Positions 25,184-35,653 of a stretch of 56,051 bases of DNA are shown here, piece after piece. Every line of letters begins with the position of its first letter. Position 1 is the stretch's first letter. A model generated the notes under the pieces. It had not been told where the DNA came from. It saw only the letters and a list, made by a program, of their open reading frames with translations, and did no database searches. The DNA is from Campylobacteraceae bacterium (GTDB lineage Bacteria > Campylobacterota > Campylobacteria > Campylobacterales > Sulfurospirillaceae): contig JALSKH010000095.1 in NCBI GenBank assembly GCA_026988975.1, positions 1-56,051 on the forward strand. The letters are read 5' to 3'. Both the position numbers and the translations under genes were made by a program.

Positions 25184-25713
25184 TGAGTAATCAAATAGCA
25201 AGAAAATATGTAAAAGCACTTATGAAAAGTTTTGATGATAATGAGTTAAAGGATGTTTTTAACGCACTTGAAACTCTTTCATATGCATGTGGTTTGAAAA
25301 AGTTTTCAAACATCATTGATTCGCCAGATATTGATAGTAAAAAAAGAGAAGAGTTTATACTTTCATTAAATGAAAAAAAGAGTGAAAAATATATCAATTT
25401 TCTTAAACTCTTAAGTCAAAACAACCGCTTAAATCTTATACCTGAGATATGTGATGAGTTAAAGTATCAAGAAGCAGTTAAAAGCAATCAATTTAGCGGT
25501 TTGATTATGAGTGATTTTGATATAACGGCAGAGAAAATTAATGCTTTAGAAGAGAGTTTTAGTAAAAAATTTAACTCTACTATAAAACTGACTAAAGCAG
25601 ATGCACAGTATCCGGGTATAAAAGTTAAGATAGATGATTTGGGATTAGAAGTAAGCTTTTCGCTTGAGCGATTAAAAGCACAAATGTCAGAGTACATTTT
25701 AAAAGCAATATAA
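25183..25713 (+). CDS. atpH: ATP synthase F1 subunit delta
   Basis: 176 residues, all-helical N-terminal domain (SNQIARKYVKALMKS) and a C-terminal beta region (STIKLTKADAQYPGIKVKI). It joins the peripheral stalk to the alpha3beta3 head. ATGA overlap with atpF suggests translational coupling. Confidence 0.94.
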   Translation: MSNQIARKYVKALMKSFDDNELKDVFNALETLSYACGLKKFSNIIDSPDIDSKKREEFILSLNEKKSEKYINFLKLLSQNNRLNLIPEICDELKYQEAVKSNQFSGLIMSDFDITAEKINALEESFSKKFNSTIKLTKADAQYPGIKVKIDDLGLEVSFSLERLKAQMSEYILKAI

Positions 25714-25737
25714 ATAAAAGAAGTTAAGGAGTAATTT

Positions 25738-27255
25738 GTGGGAGCAAAAATGAAAGCTGATGAGATCAGTTCGATCATTAAAGAGCGTATAGAAAATTTT
25801 GAATTAAATGTAGATGTTGAAGAGACTGGAAAAGTTATCTCAATTGCAGACGGTGTTGCAAATGTTTACGGACTCAAAAATGTTATGGCTGGAGAGATGG
25901 TCGAGTTTGAAAATGGAGAGAGAGCGATAGCGCTAAACCTTGAGGAGTCAAGCGTAGGTGTTGTTATCATGGGAAATGGTACAGATATAAAAGAGGGTAC
26001 TTCAGTAAAAAGATTGGGTAAACTTCTTAGTGTTCCTGTTGGCGATGCTGTTATCGGTCGTGTTGTAAATCCTTTGGGTGACCCAGTAGATGGAAAAGGT
26101 CCGATTGAAGCTAGTGAAACTAGATTTGTTGAGGAAAAAGCACCAGGAATTATGGCAAGAAAATCTGTACATGAGCCACTTCAAACAGGTATAAAAGCGA
26201 TAGATGCACTTGTTCCTATCGGAAGAGGTCAAAGAGAGTTGATTATCGGTGATAGACAAACAGGAAAAACAACTGTAGCACTCGATACAATCATAAACCA
26301 AAGAGGTCAAGATGTTGTTTGTATATATGTAGCTATAGGTCAAAAACAATCAACAATAGCACAAGTCGTAAAAAAACTTGAAGAGCATGGAGCTATGGAA
26401 TATACTATCATAGTAGCCGCTGGTGCAGCTGATTCAGCAACTTTGCAGTATCTAGCACCATACGCTGGTGTTACAATGGGTGAGTATTTTAGAGATAATG
26501 CCAGACATGCTTTGATCATATATGATGATTTGAGTAAACACGCTGTTGCTTATCGTGAAATGTCATTGATTTTAAGAAGACCTCCTGGTCGTGAAGCATA
26601 CCCGGGTGATGTTTTTTATCTTCACTCAAGACTACTTGAGAGAGCTGCAAAATTAAATGATGATTTGGGAGCTGGTAGTTTAACTGCTCTGCCAATCATT
26701 GAAACTCAAGCAGGCGATGTTTCTGCATATATCCCAACGAATGTTATATCTATCACAGATGGACAAATTTTCTTGGAAACCGATCTGTTCAACTCAGGAA
26801 TTAGACCAGCTATCAATGTTGGACTATCAGTTTCTCGTGTTGGTGGTGCTGCACAGATTAAGGCAACTAAACAAGTGGCAGGTACTCTTAGACTTGACCT
26901 TGCTCAATACCGTGAATTACAAGCTTTTGCTCAGTTTGCTAGTGACTTGGATGAATCAAGCAGAAAGCAACTTGAAAGAGGACAGAGAATGGTTGAAACA
27001 CTAAAACAACCTCCTTACTCTCCGCTTCCAGTTGAAAATGAAGTTGTTGCTATTTATGCTGGTGCAAAAGGATTTCTTGATGATATAGATGCAAAAGATG
27101 TTGTAAAATTTGAAGCAGGACTATTTCCATTTATAGAGGCAAAATATCCACAAATTTTAGAACAAATACGAACAAAAAAAGTTTTAGATAAAGACATTGA
27201 AGAGTTATTAAATAGTGCAATTGATGAGTTTAAAGCAACTTTTGTAGTCAAGTAA
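25738..27255 (+). CDS. atpA: ATP synthase F1 subunit alpha
   Basis: 505 residues. The GTG at 25738 has AAGGAG 8 bp upstream and is preferred to the ATG at 25750. The start [23 protein letters not shown] matches the family. P-loop GDRQTGKTT near 170; signature [17 protein letters not shown] near 362. It binds non-catalytic nucleotide in the F1 head. Confidence 0.98.
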   Translation: MGAKMKADEISSIIKERIENFELNVDVEETGKVISIADGVANVYGLKNVMAGEMVEFENGERAIALNLEESSVGVVIMGNGTDIKEGTSVKRLGKLLSVPVGDAVIGRVVNPLGDPVDGKGPIEASETRFVEEKAPGIMARKSVHEPLQTGIKAIDALVPIGRGQRELIIGDRQTGKTTVALDTIINQRGQDVVCIYVAIGQKQSTIAQVVKKLEEHGAMEYTIIVAAGAADSATLQYLAPYAGVTMGEYFRDNARHALIIYDDLSKHAVAYREMSLILRRPPGREAYPGDVFYLHSRLLERAAKLNDDLGAGSLTALPIIETQAGDVSAYIPTNVISITDGQIFLETDLFNSGIRPAINVGLSVSRVGGAAQIKATKQVAGTLRLDLAQYRELQAFAQFASDLDESSRKQLERGQRMVETLKQPPYSPLPVENEVVAIYAGAKGFLDDIDAKDVVKFEAGLFPFIEAKYPQILEQIRTKKVLDKDIEELLNSAIDEFKATFVVK

Positions 27256-27264
27256 GGAGAAGCT

Positions 27265-28149
27265 ATGGCAAACCTTAAGGATATAAAAAGAAAGATAAAA
27301 AGTGTTGAAAACACTAAAAAAACAACTAGAGCTATGAAGCTTGTTTCAACTGCAAAGTTGAGACGAGCAGAGATGGCTGCAAAGAAATCTAGGGTTTATG
27401 CTCAAAAGATAAATGAAGTTTTGTCAGATATTGCACATAAAATAAACCAATATAAAGTTGGAGGCATAGATAGCCGTTATTTTGATATCAAAGAGAGTAT
27501 AGATAAGGTTGACATTATCTTTGTTACGGCAGATAAAGGATTGTGCGGTGGTTTTAATATACAAACCATCAAGCAAGTCCAATCTATCATGAAAAAATAC
27601 AAAGATAAAAAGGTAAAGGTAAGATTACGAGCTATAGGAAGAAAAGGTATAGACTTCTTTAAATTTCAAGGCATAGAGTTATTAACTAGCAATATCGGTG
27701 TTAGTTCTTCTCCTACCTATGAAAAGGCTGGTGAAATTATCAAAGAAGCGATTGATGACTTTGAAAATGGAGTTACAGATAAGATTATTTTGGTTCATAA
27801 TGGATATAAAAATATGATATCACAAGAGTTGAAAGTTGTTGATGTTGTACCGATAGAAGAACCAAAAGAGAAAGAGAGTATTTCAAAATCAATGATGGAG
27901 TTAGAGCCTGAAGAGGATGAGACTATTTTAAACTCATTGATGAAAAAATACTTCGAGTATAACATGTACTATGCACTAATTGATTCACTTGCTGCTGAAC
28001 ACAGTGCCAGGATGCAAGCTATGGATAATGCAACAAATAATGCAACGGATAGAGTACATAAATTAACACTAGCTTACAATAAAGCTAGACAAGAGTCGAT
28101 TACTACTGAGTTAATAGAGATAATCAGTGGTGTTGAGTCGATGAAATAA
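27265..28149 (+). CDS. atpG: ATP synthase F1 subunit gamma
   Basis: 294 residues. N-terminal [31 protein letters not shown] and C-terminal [28 protein letters not shown] form the rotor coiled coil. [11 protein letters not shown] is the conserved Rossmann-like segment. AAGGAGAAGCT precedes the ATG. Confidence 0.97.
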   Translation: MANLKDIKRKIKSVENTKKTTRAMKLVSTAKLRRAEMAAKKSRVYAQKINEVLSDIAHKINQYKVGGIDSRYFDIKESIDKVDIIFVTADKGLCGGFNIQTIKQVQSIMKKYKDKKVKVRLRAIGRKGIDFFKFQGIELLTSNIGVSSSPTYEKAGEIIKEAIDDFENGVTDKIILVHNGYKNMISQELKVVDVVPIEEPKEKESISKSMMELEPEEDETILNSLMKKYFEYNMYYALIDSLAAEHSARMQAMDNATNNATDRVHKLTLAYNKARQESITTELIEIISGVESMK

Positions 28150-28159
28150 ACTGTTTTAA

Positions 28160-29587
<1,428 letters not shown>

Positions 29588-29607
29588 GCTTTATATAAGG
29601 TAAAATT

Positions 29608-30003
29608 ATGGAAACATTGAGATTAGAAATTGTTACACCAGATGGAGAGATATTTTCCAATAGTGTAAAAAGTGTTACTTTGCCTGGAAGCGAGGGAGAA
29701 TTTGGTGTTCTTCCTCACCATGCATCATTGGTTTCTCTACTGAAAACCGGTGTCATAGATATAGAATTAACAAGTGGTGAGCACGAGGTAGTAGCTATAG
29801 ATTGGGGTCATGCAGAGATTGATGAAGAAAAAGTAACTATACTTGCCGATGGTGCGGTTGCCATTGTTGGTGTGGATGATAGTGAGATTGCTAAATCTAT
29901 ACAAAAAGCTAAGCAATTGATAGAGAGCATGAGTGACTCAGATATAGCTATTGCTATGGCTGAATCAAAAATTGATGCCATATTGAAACATAAAAAATAC
30001 TAA
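29608..30003 (+). CDS. atpC: ATP synthase F1 subunit epsilon
   Basis: 131 residues. The beta-sandwich TLRLEIVTPDGEIFSNSVKSVTLPGSEGEFGVLPHHA is followed by the regulatory C-terminal helices. Last gene of the F1 set; tolQ starts 2 bp after its stop, so the tol-pal genes are probably transcribed with it. Confidence 0.96.
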   Translation: METLRLEIVTPDGEIFSNSVKSVTLPGSEGEFGVLPHHASLVSLLKTGVIDIELTSGEHEVVAIDWGHAEIDEEKVTILADGAVAIVGVDDSEIAKSIQKAKQLIESMSDSDIAIAMAESKIDAILKHKKY

Positions 30004-30005
30004 AA

Positions 30006-30605
30006 ATGTCTGCAGCTGATCTACTTATAAATTATATCTCAAGAAGTAGCTATATTACGCTTTTTGTTTTAATATGGCTCTCTTTTTATTTCATAACAAC
30101 TTTTGGTGTTTTGATAAGTAGGTATTTTTATTTAAATTCATGGTTAAAGATAGAGAGAAATTCGCTTGAGAGTATGCTTATGGGGGCTAAAAATGTAAGA
30201 GATGACTCTATTTTGAAAAAATGTTCGAGTAGAGTCAGCATATCCGAAAATCTTTTAAATGTATGTAAAAGTGTAGCAGAGAAAAATGCAACAAATGGGC
30301 TTTGGATGCTATCTATGATCGCCTCCACCTCTCCATTTATCGGACTTTTTGGAACAGTTGTCTCTATTTTGGATACTTTTAGCGGCTTAGGACAGAGCGG
30401 TAGTGCTTCGCTTGGGGTAATTGCACCTGCGATTAGTGAAGCACTTATAGCAACTGCAGCCGGTATTTTTGTTGCAATTCCAGCTTATAGTGTACACCTT
30501 TTTCTAAAAAGAAAAGCATATGAAGTTGTAGTTGTAGTGCAAAGAGAGACAGATTTCTTATTGAGTAGTTCAAAAAAACAACAAGTTGATACAAATAAAA
30601 CATGA
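30006..30605 (+). CDS. tolQ: TolQ/ExbB-type proton channel
   Basis: 199 residues with three membrane spans: N-terminal LFVLIWLSFYFITTFGV, then LWMLSMIASTSPFIGLFGTVVSI, and ISEALIATAAGIFVAIPAYSVHLF. With TolR it forms the proton-driven motor energising TolA. Position with tolR, tolA, tolB and pal makes TolQ more likely than ExbB. Overlaps tolR by 4 bp. Confidence 0.92.
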   Translation: MSAADLLINYISRSSYITLFVLIWLSFYFITTFGVLISRYFYLNSWLKIERNSLESMLMGAKNVRDDSILKKCSSRVSISENLLNVCKSVAEKNATNGLWMLSMIASTSPFIGLFGTVVSILDTFSGLGQSGSASLGVIAPAISEALIATAAGIFVAIPAYSVHLFLKRKAYEVVVVVQRETDFLLSSSKKQQVDTNKT

Positions 30606-30991
30606 ACGATTGGAATGATGCACCAGAATTAAATATAACTCCTCTTGTAGATATCATGCTGGTTTTGTTGGCTATACTCATGGTTACAACTCCCGCCATG
30701 GTTTATCAAGAAAAAATCGTATTACCAGATGGTTCAAAATCGGCAGTTGTTAAAAAGATACCCGAGTTAGAGATACGAATCAGTAGCGATAGAAAAGTGC
30801 ATATCAAAAAAGATACATTTTTATTAAATGAGTTTGCTGATAATTTTATTATGCTAAAAAACAGATATACTACAAATACTCAAGTATATATAAAAGCTGA
30901 TGAATCACTAAAATACAAAGATGTTATGTATGTTCTAAAAAGTGTAAAAGAGGCGGGTTTCACTAAAGTATCTTTAGAAACAAATGGATAG
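30602..30991 (+). CDS. tolR: TolR/ExbD-type motor subunit
   Basis: 129 residues with one N-terminal membrane helix whose proton-carrying Asp is seen in ITPLVDIMLVLLAILMV, near residue 17. The periplasmic domain (IRISSDRKVHIKK...) follows. Partner of TolQ. Confidence 0.93.
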   Translation: MNDWNDAPELNITPLVDIMLVLLAILMVTTPAMVYQEKIVLPDGSKSAVVKKIPELEIRISSDRKVHIKKDTFLLNEFADNFIMLKNRYTTNTQVYIKADESLKYKDVMYVLKSVKEAGFTKVSLETNG

Positions 30992-30994
30992 CAT

Positions 30995-31762
30995 ATGCGT
31001 CAAAGTTCAAGATACAATATACTCGGATTTATATTTTCTATATCAATATATCTACTGCTGTTACTCTCATTAGCTCTGTATTTACAAGAGAGAGTTAAAA
31101 AAAATATTGATTATACTATCAAAAAAGATAATATTTTAGATATAACTTTAGTTGAAAAAAAAGCAGATAAGATACTAAAGCATAAGAAAAAAATAGTAAA
31201 AAAGACCAAGAAAAAAACTAAAGTTTCTACTACTCCAAAACCTAAACGACAGACAGAAAAAAAAGTTAAAAAAATTGTAAAAAAAGTCTCGCTACAAGGA
31301 CTTTTTAAAAAGATTGACACTAAAAAAATAGTTGAACCAAAAAATGAAATTACAAGACAAAGCAGAAAAAAACAGAGAGTTAAAAAACAAAATATTGAGC
31401 CAATCACTAAAAAAGATGTAGCAAAAAAAATAGTCGATTCTATTAGTTTTAAAAGAACACAAAATCTGAACTCTAGTAAAAATGGAGTATATGATAAATT
31501 TAGAGGCAAAGTTCAGCAGATACTTTATGAAAATTGGCAAGATACTATAGATACAGTTTCAGGAAATAGTGCAACAGTTGAAATTTATATAGATAAATCT
31601 GGCAGTTTTAGTTATAAAATAGTAAAACTTTCATATAATGATGAATTCAATTCTAAATTAGTTGATTTTTTAGAGGCTATGAGAGATAAAGAGTTTCCTC
31701 CTTTTACCGAGGGTGATATATTTAAACTTCAAGTTGAATTTAAGGATATAAGAGATGATTAG
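30995..31762 (+). CDS. tolA: TolA-like energy transducer
   Basis: 255 residues. N-terminal membrane helix (LGFIFSISIYLLLLLSLALYL), then a very Lys-rich periplasmic linker (about 45-145, e.g. KHKKKIVKKTKKKTK), then a C-terminal TonB/TolA-like domain (YENWQDTIDTVSGNSATVEIYIDKSGSF). The linker is shorter than in E. coli TolA. It carries TolQR energy to Pal/TolB. Overlaps tolB by 8 bp. Confidence 0.88.
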   Translation: MRQSSRYNILGFIFSISIYLLLLLSLALYLQERVKKNIDYTIKKDNILDITLVEKKADKILKHKKKIVKKTKKKTKVSTTPKPKRQTEKKVKKIVKKVSLQGLFKKIDTKKIVEPKNEITRQSRKKQRVKKQNIEPITKKDVAKKIVDSISFKRTQNLNSSKNGVYDKFRGKVQQILYENWQDTIDTVSGNSATVEIYIDKSGSFSYKIVKLSYNDEFNSKLVDFLEAMRDKEFPPFTEGDIFKLQVEFKDIRDD

Positions 31763-33023
31763 AAAAATAATACTACTTCTGTTTTTTGCATATTCACTGT
31801 TTGCGTATGATGCTACAGTTGAAATAGTTAAGAAATTAGATACCCTTCCCAAAATAGCGGTGCAAGATGCTAGTGATGCAACTGAGGATATTGGTTTAAG
31901 AAAAAAATTCTTTAAGATTTTGGTTGGAGATTTAAGAGTAAGTGCACATTTTAGACCACTAGGTGATTATCTACAAAGTAGTTATGAAGGTAGTATTAGT
32001 GAGAATTTTTTAAATAAAAAAAATGTCGATTTAATACTTAGATTTAGATTAAAATCTCAAGATAATTTACTTATAGCAAATGTAAAACTTATAAATGCAA
32101 GTAGTGGTGAAGTTAAAAATGAGACAAACTATAAGATGCAAAACAGAAGAAGATTTCCATTTTTAGCTCATAGGATTATAGTAGGAATAAATGATTTAAT
32201 TGGTGCTCCATCTATAAAATGGATGGAACAATTTGTTATATTTTCCAAATATACCGGCAAGAGAACTTCTCAAATAGTTGTTTCAGACTATACTTTAAGT
32301 TTTCAAAAGACTATAGTTAAAGGCGGGTTAAATATATTTCCAAAATGGGCAGATAAGCTTCAGGATGCTTTTTATTATACATCCTACAATGGTTATCTAC
32401 CAACTCTCTACAAGGTTGATCTAAATAATGGTCAGAGAAAAAAGATTATTTCAGCAAAAGGCATGCTTGTTTGTTCGGATGTCTCAGAAGATGGAGAAAA
32501 ACTTTTGCTTACTATGGCACCAAACGACCAGGCGGATATCTACCTTTATGATTTGAGGTACAAGCAACTAGAGAGAATCACTAAATATTCGGGAATTGAT
32601 GTAAATGGAAACTTTGTTGACAATGATAAGAAGGTCATCTTTATCTCCGATAGGTTAGGGTATCCAAATATTTTTTCAAAAACTTTTGGAAGTAGTGGAA
32701 TTGAACAGATGGTTTATCATGGCAAAAATAACAACTCTGTTTCAGCGTTGGATAACTACATTGTCTATTCTAGTAGAGAGAAAAGAAGTGAGTTTGGTGG
32801 AAATGTTTTCAATTTATATCTAATTTCTACTAAAACTGACTATATAAGGCAGTTGACAGCAAATGGTAAAAACTTGTATCCAAGATTTGCACAGGATAAA
32901 GATACAATTTTATTTATCAAACATTTTAAAAATCAAAGTTCCTTGGGAGTGATAAGGTTAAATGCTAACAAAAGTTTCCTTTTTCCTCTGAAGGTTGGAA
33001 AAATACAATCTATAGATTGGTAA
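31755..33023 (+). CDS. tolB: Tol-Pal system beta-propeller TolB
   Basis: 422 residues with signal peptide (ILLLFFAYSLFAYD). N-terminal domain (about 20-145), then six WD-like propeller repeats with the TolB pattern, e.g. GKRTSQIVVSDY, PNDQADIYLYDL, DRLGYPNIFSK. Periplasmic; binds Pal and TolA. Confidence 0.95.
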   Translation: MIRKIILLLFFAYSLFAYDATVEIVKKLDTLPKIAVQDASDATEDIGLRKKFFKILVGDLRVSAHFRPLGDYLQSSYEGSISENFLNKKNVDLILRFRLKSQDNLLIANVKLINASSGEVKNETNYKMQNRRRFPFLAHRIIVGINDLIGAPSIKWMEQFVIFSKYTGKRTSQIVVSDYTLSFQKTIVKGGLNIFPKWADKLQDAFYYTSYNGYLPTLYKVDLNNGQRKKIISAKGMLVCSDVSEDGEKLLLTMAPNDQADIYLYDLRYKQLERITKYSGIDVNGNFVDNDKKVIFISDRLGYPNIFSKTFGSSGIEQMVYHGKNNNSVSALDNYIVYSSREKRSEFGGNVFNLYLISTKTDYIRQLTANGKNLYPRFAQDKDTILFIKHFKNQSSLGVIRLNANKSFLFPLKVGKIQSIDW

Positions 33024-33051
33024 AAGAGTTGGTATATTAGTAAAATTATGC

Positions 33052-33057
33052 TAAAAT
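33052..33057 (+). promoter_or_regulatory. -10 box of pal
   Basis: TATGCTAAAATAC 34 bp before the ATG, giving pal its own promoter inside the tol cluster. Confidence 0.5.
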
Positions 33058-33090
33058 ACAGCGAAATATAAATTTTAAAGGGTGGTAATT

Positions 33091-33672
33091 ATGAAGAGAT
33101 TAGTTTTAGCAAGTATGAGTGCAGCAGTTTTATTGTTTACAGGATGTAGCCAAAAAAATCCAGATGTTGATATGACAAAAAATCAAAAAATGGAGAAGGT
33201 TAACAATACAAATGCAAATGCAGGAGATACAAGTGGAATGAATTCCAATAATATGGATTCAAACAGCATGAACCAAAACTCAATGGCTCAAAATGACAAA
33301 AATGCACTAAAATATCTAATTGCAAATCTAGAATCACAACTAAGACCAGTAAATTTTGATTTTGATAAGTACAATATCAGGGAAGATATGAAGCCTGTAG
33401 TTGCAAATAGTGCGACTGTATTAGATGGAGACAAAGCACAAAAATTTTCAGTTAAATTAGAAGGTAATTGTGATGAGTGGGGAACTGATGAGTATAACTA
33501 TGCACTTGGTTTAAAAAGAGCAAAAAGTGTAAAAGACGCACTAAATGCACAAGGTGTAGGAGCGGATAGAATGATGATTGTAAGCTATGGTGAAAGCAAT
33601 CCTGTCTGTACAGATAAGACTAAGGCATGTTGGGCAAAAAACAGAAGAGTTGAATTTAAACTGCTACCATAA
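33091..33672 (+). CDS. pal: Peptidoglycan-associated lipoprotein Pal
   Basis: 193 residues from the ATG at 33091 (AGGGTGG upstream; the track's GTG at 33082 is part of that ribosome-binding site). Lipobox LFTGC gives Cys near residue 20. Residues about 25-70 form an Asn/Met/Ser-rich linker (NSNNMDSNSMNQNSM). The OmpA-like peptidoglycan-binding domain follows (VNFDFDKYNI, NYALGLKRAKSVKDAL, GESNPVC, NRRVEFKL). Outer-membrane anchored. Confidence 0.95.
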   Translation: MKRLVLASMSAAVLLFTGCSQKNPDVDMTKNQKMEKVNNTNANAGDTSGMNSNNMDSNSMNQNSMAQNDKNALKYLIANLESQLRPVNFDFDKYNIREDMKPVVANSATVLDGDKAQKFSVKLEGNCDEWGTDEYNYALGLKRAKSVKDALNAQGVGADRMMIVSYGESNPVCTDKTKACWAKNRRVEFKLLP

Positions 33673-33685
33673 AGATTATATACTA

Positions 33686-33722
33686 AAAAGCCATATAAGT
33701 GTTTTGTATGGCTTTTAATTTT
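33686..33722 (+). terminator. Rho-independent terminator after pal
   Basis: Perfect 10-bp stem AAAAGCCATA / TATGGCTTTT with an 11-nt loop, then AATTTT. Confidence 0.85.
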
Positions 33723-33756
33723 ACCAAAAACTTTCTTATCCTAAAAAAGGTTACCT

Positions 33757-34674
33757 ATGAGTAAATTTTTTGCTTTTTTAATAATTTTTCCTATAGTTTT
33801 GTTTTCGGCTGAACCATCTGTATTTGGAGCAGGTAACTTGGATAGTGAAAATCCATATGGATTAAGTCCAAGTGAAAAAAAGATAGTTCAAAACAGTAAA
33901 AACCTAAAATCTTTACAAAAAACAATACGGGTTTTGCGGTTAAAATATAGAGACCTAGAAGAAAAGTTAGATGGTACCAGATCAGTCACACAATCAATAA
34001 GTGACAAGATTGGTTCAATTGACAGTAAAATTCGCAAAGTTAAAACTCAAGATGCAAACAGAAGCGATACTTTAAGTAGCTTGAAAGATGAAGTATCATC
34101 GCTGAAACAACAATTTGATGATAACATAATCGTTCAAAGTCAAAATCAAGATAAAATAAAAAGTGTTTTGTCGGAATTAAGCTCTTTGATTGATTCTATA
34201 AACTCGAGCTATGTTTCAAAAGATACTTTTGATGAATTTGTAAAAAATCAAAAGAGTTTCCAATCTAAAATTGAAGCAAAACTTTCAGATTTGCAAAAAC
34301 AGACCCTAAAAAAATCTCTATCTAGCAAAAATGGTGCACAACTCCTAAAGGAAGCAGAATCTTACTTTAAGAAAAAATCTTATAAAAAAGCGCAGATAAG
34401 ATATGAAAAACTTGTTAGTATGAGATATAAACCAGCTAGAAGCAGTTTTAAATTAGGTGAAATTTCATATCTGAATAAATCTTATAAAAAAGCTATACAA
34501 TACTACAAAAAAAGTATATCTCTGTATGATAGTGCGTCATATACGCCTACACTTTTATATCACACAGGCATCTCTCTTAGCAAACTTAAGAAAAATAGGG
34601 AAGCTTCTAAATTTTTTAATGCGCTTAAAACAAACTATCCAAAATCAAAAGAAGCAAGAAGTCTAAAAAAATAG
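33757..34674 (+). CDS. cpoB: Tol-Pal coordinator CpoB (YbgF)
   Basis: 305 residues with signal peptide (FFAFLIIFPIVLFSAE). Long coiled coil (about 45-170, LKSLQKTIRVLRLKYRDLEEKL) and C-terminal TPR repeats (about 195-300, AESYFKKKSYKKAQIRYEKL). The domain order is that of CpoB, which links Tol-Pal with peptidoglycan synthesis in division. Element E4 begins 13 bp after its stop. Confidence 0.92.
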   Translation: MSKFFAFLIIFPIVLFSAEPSVFGAGNLDSENPYGLSPSEKKIVQNSKNLKSLQKTIRVLRLKYRDLEEKLDGTRSVTQSISDKIGSIDSKIRKVKTQDANRSDTLSSLKDEVSSLKQQFDDNIIVQSQNQDKIKSVLSELSSLIDSINSSYVSKDTFDEFVKNQKSFQSKIEAKLSDLQKQTLKKSLSSKNGAQLLKEAESYFKKKSYKKAQIRYEKLVSMRYKPARSSFKLGEISYLNKSYKKAIQYYKKSISLYDSASYTPTLLYHTGISLSKLKKNREASKFFNALKTNYPKSKEARSLKK

Positions 34675-34686
34675 TTTTTCTTCCTG

Positions 34687-34956
34687 TAGGGCATATCTAA
34701 TAATAGATGATACCCACAATGGACTTTGCAAATGTAAGATTGTGCAAAAGATTTATAAGTCCTAGCCGTAGCTAAGACGCCTTAAATATTTTGTGCAAGA
34801 TTGCGTTTGCAAAGTCCACCCTACGGGCATCACTAGCTTTAGCCTATGCGTCGTTACTCTTTTTCACCTTAACTAAGGCTAGGGTTTCAAAAGAGTGCCT
34901 AGCCTAGACTAAAGCTAGTAATGTTGTGGGTGTCATCTATTGTTAGAGATGCCCTA
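34687..34956. mobile_element. Composite palindromic element E4 (270 bp)
   Basis: Outer stem 34687-34719 pairs with 34924-34956 at 30 of 33 positions (TAGGGCATATCTAA... / ...TTAGAGATGCCCTA). Arm A has a perfect 13-bp stem (TGGACTTTGCAAA, 34720-34732 with 34806-34818) and a TAGC-CGTA-GCTA tip. Arm B (34828-34923) has ACTAGCTTTAG pairing and an inner ACTCTTTT/AAAAGAGT stem preceded by CGTCGTTA and followed by GTGCCTAGCC. The centre box is CCCTACGGG at offset 132, the reverse complement of the box in E1, so E4 is inverted. It occupies most of the 418-bp gap between cpoB and slyD; the rest holds the slyD promoter and leader. Confidence 0.85.
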
Positions 34957-34980
34957 AGGTATTATAAAAAGATATTATGC

Positions 34981-34986
34981 TAAAAT
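34981..34986 (+). promoter_or_regulatory. -10 box of slyD
   Basis: TATGCTAAAATCG about 107 bp before the slyD ATG, leaving a leader of roughly 100 nt in which I see no clear structure. Confidence 0.45.
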
Positions 34987-35092
34987 CGCATGTTTTGTAT
35001 GAATTATAGAAATTAGTTCTGAACATTGTGTTAAATAAATTGCTAAGAATCTAATTCACAGCAAAGATGACAGTAAAATACAAGGAGATTTT

Positions 35093-35638
35093 ATGGCTAT
35101 AAATGAAAACCAAGTTGTTTCTATCCAATATGAACTTCGAGACGCTGATAACGCAGAGATATTAGATTCTAATATCTCTGCTGCTCCTCTCTCATTCATC
35201 GTTGGAAAGGGACAGATTATTCCGGGCTTAGAGGATGCGATAAAAGAGCTTTCTCTAAATGACCAAAAAGAGGTAAAAGTTTCTGCAAAAGATGCTTATG
35301 GCGAGTATGATGAAAAAGCGATACAAACATTGCCAAAAGAACAGTTTGCAGGACTAGAGCTCAAAGAGGGAATGACACTGTATGGACAAGGTGAAGATGG
35401 TGGTACGGTTCAAGTAACCGTTAAAAGCTTTGATGATGAAAATGTTAATGTTGATTTTAATCACCCTCTAGCAGGCAAAGACCTGCTGTTTGCATTAAGT
35501 GTTGTAGAAGTTAGAGATGCGACTGCTCAAGAGTTAATACAAGGATTTGTAGGCGCTCCTGAAGCTGGTGGTTGCGGATGTGGAACAGGTGACAGTTGTC
35601 ACACAACAGAAGATGACCCACACTCTTGCTCTTGCTAA
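35093..35638 (+). CDS. slyD: SlyD-type FKBP peptidyl-prolyl isomerase/metallochaperone
   Basis: 181 residues. FKBP domain split by an insert-in-flap: IVGKGQIIPGLEDAIKEL near 44, DAYGEYDEKAIQTLPKEQF near 77 and NHPLAGKDLLFALSVVEV near 132. The C-terminal tail GGCGCGTGDSCHTT...PHSCSC is rich in Cys/His, as in nickel-binding SlyD, and would supply Ni to hydrogenase or urease maturation. AAGGAGA precedes the ATG. Confidence 0.95.
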   Translation: MAINENQVVSIQYELRDADNAEILDSNISAAPLSFIVGKGQIIPGLEDAIKELSLNDQKEVKVSAKDAYGEYDEKAIQTLPKEQFAGLELKEGMTLYGQGEDGGTVQVTVKSFDDENVNVDFNHPLAGKDLLFALSVVEVRDATAQELIQGFVGAPEAGGCGCGTGDSCHTTEDDPHSCSC

Positions 35639-35653
35639 GAAAGAAGTCAATTA

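Noticed and set aside
33160-33300. Asn/Met/Ser-rich stretch in Pal as a possible repeat expansion.
   Set aside because: It is the flexible linker after the lipid anchor; low-complexity linkers are common in Pal, and the DNA repeats are imperfect and short.
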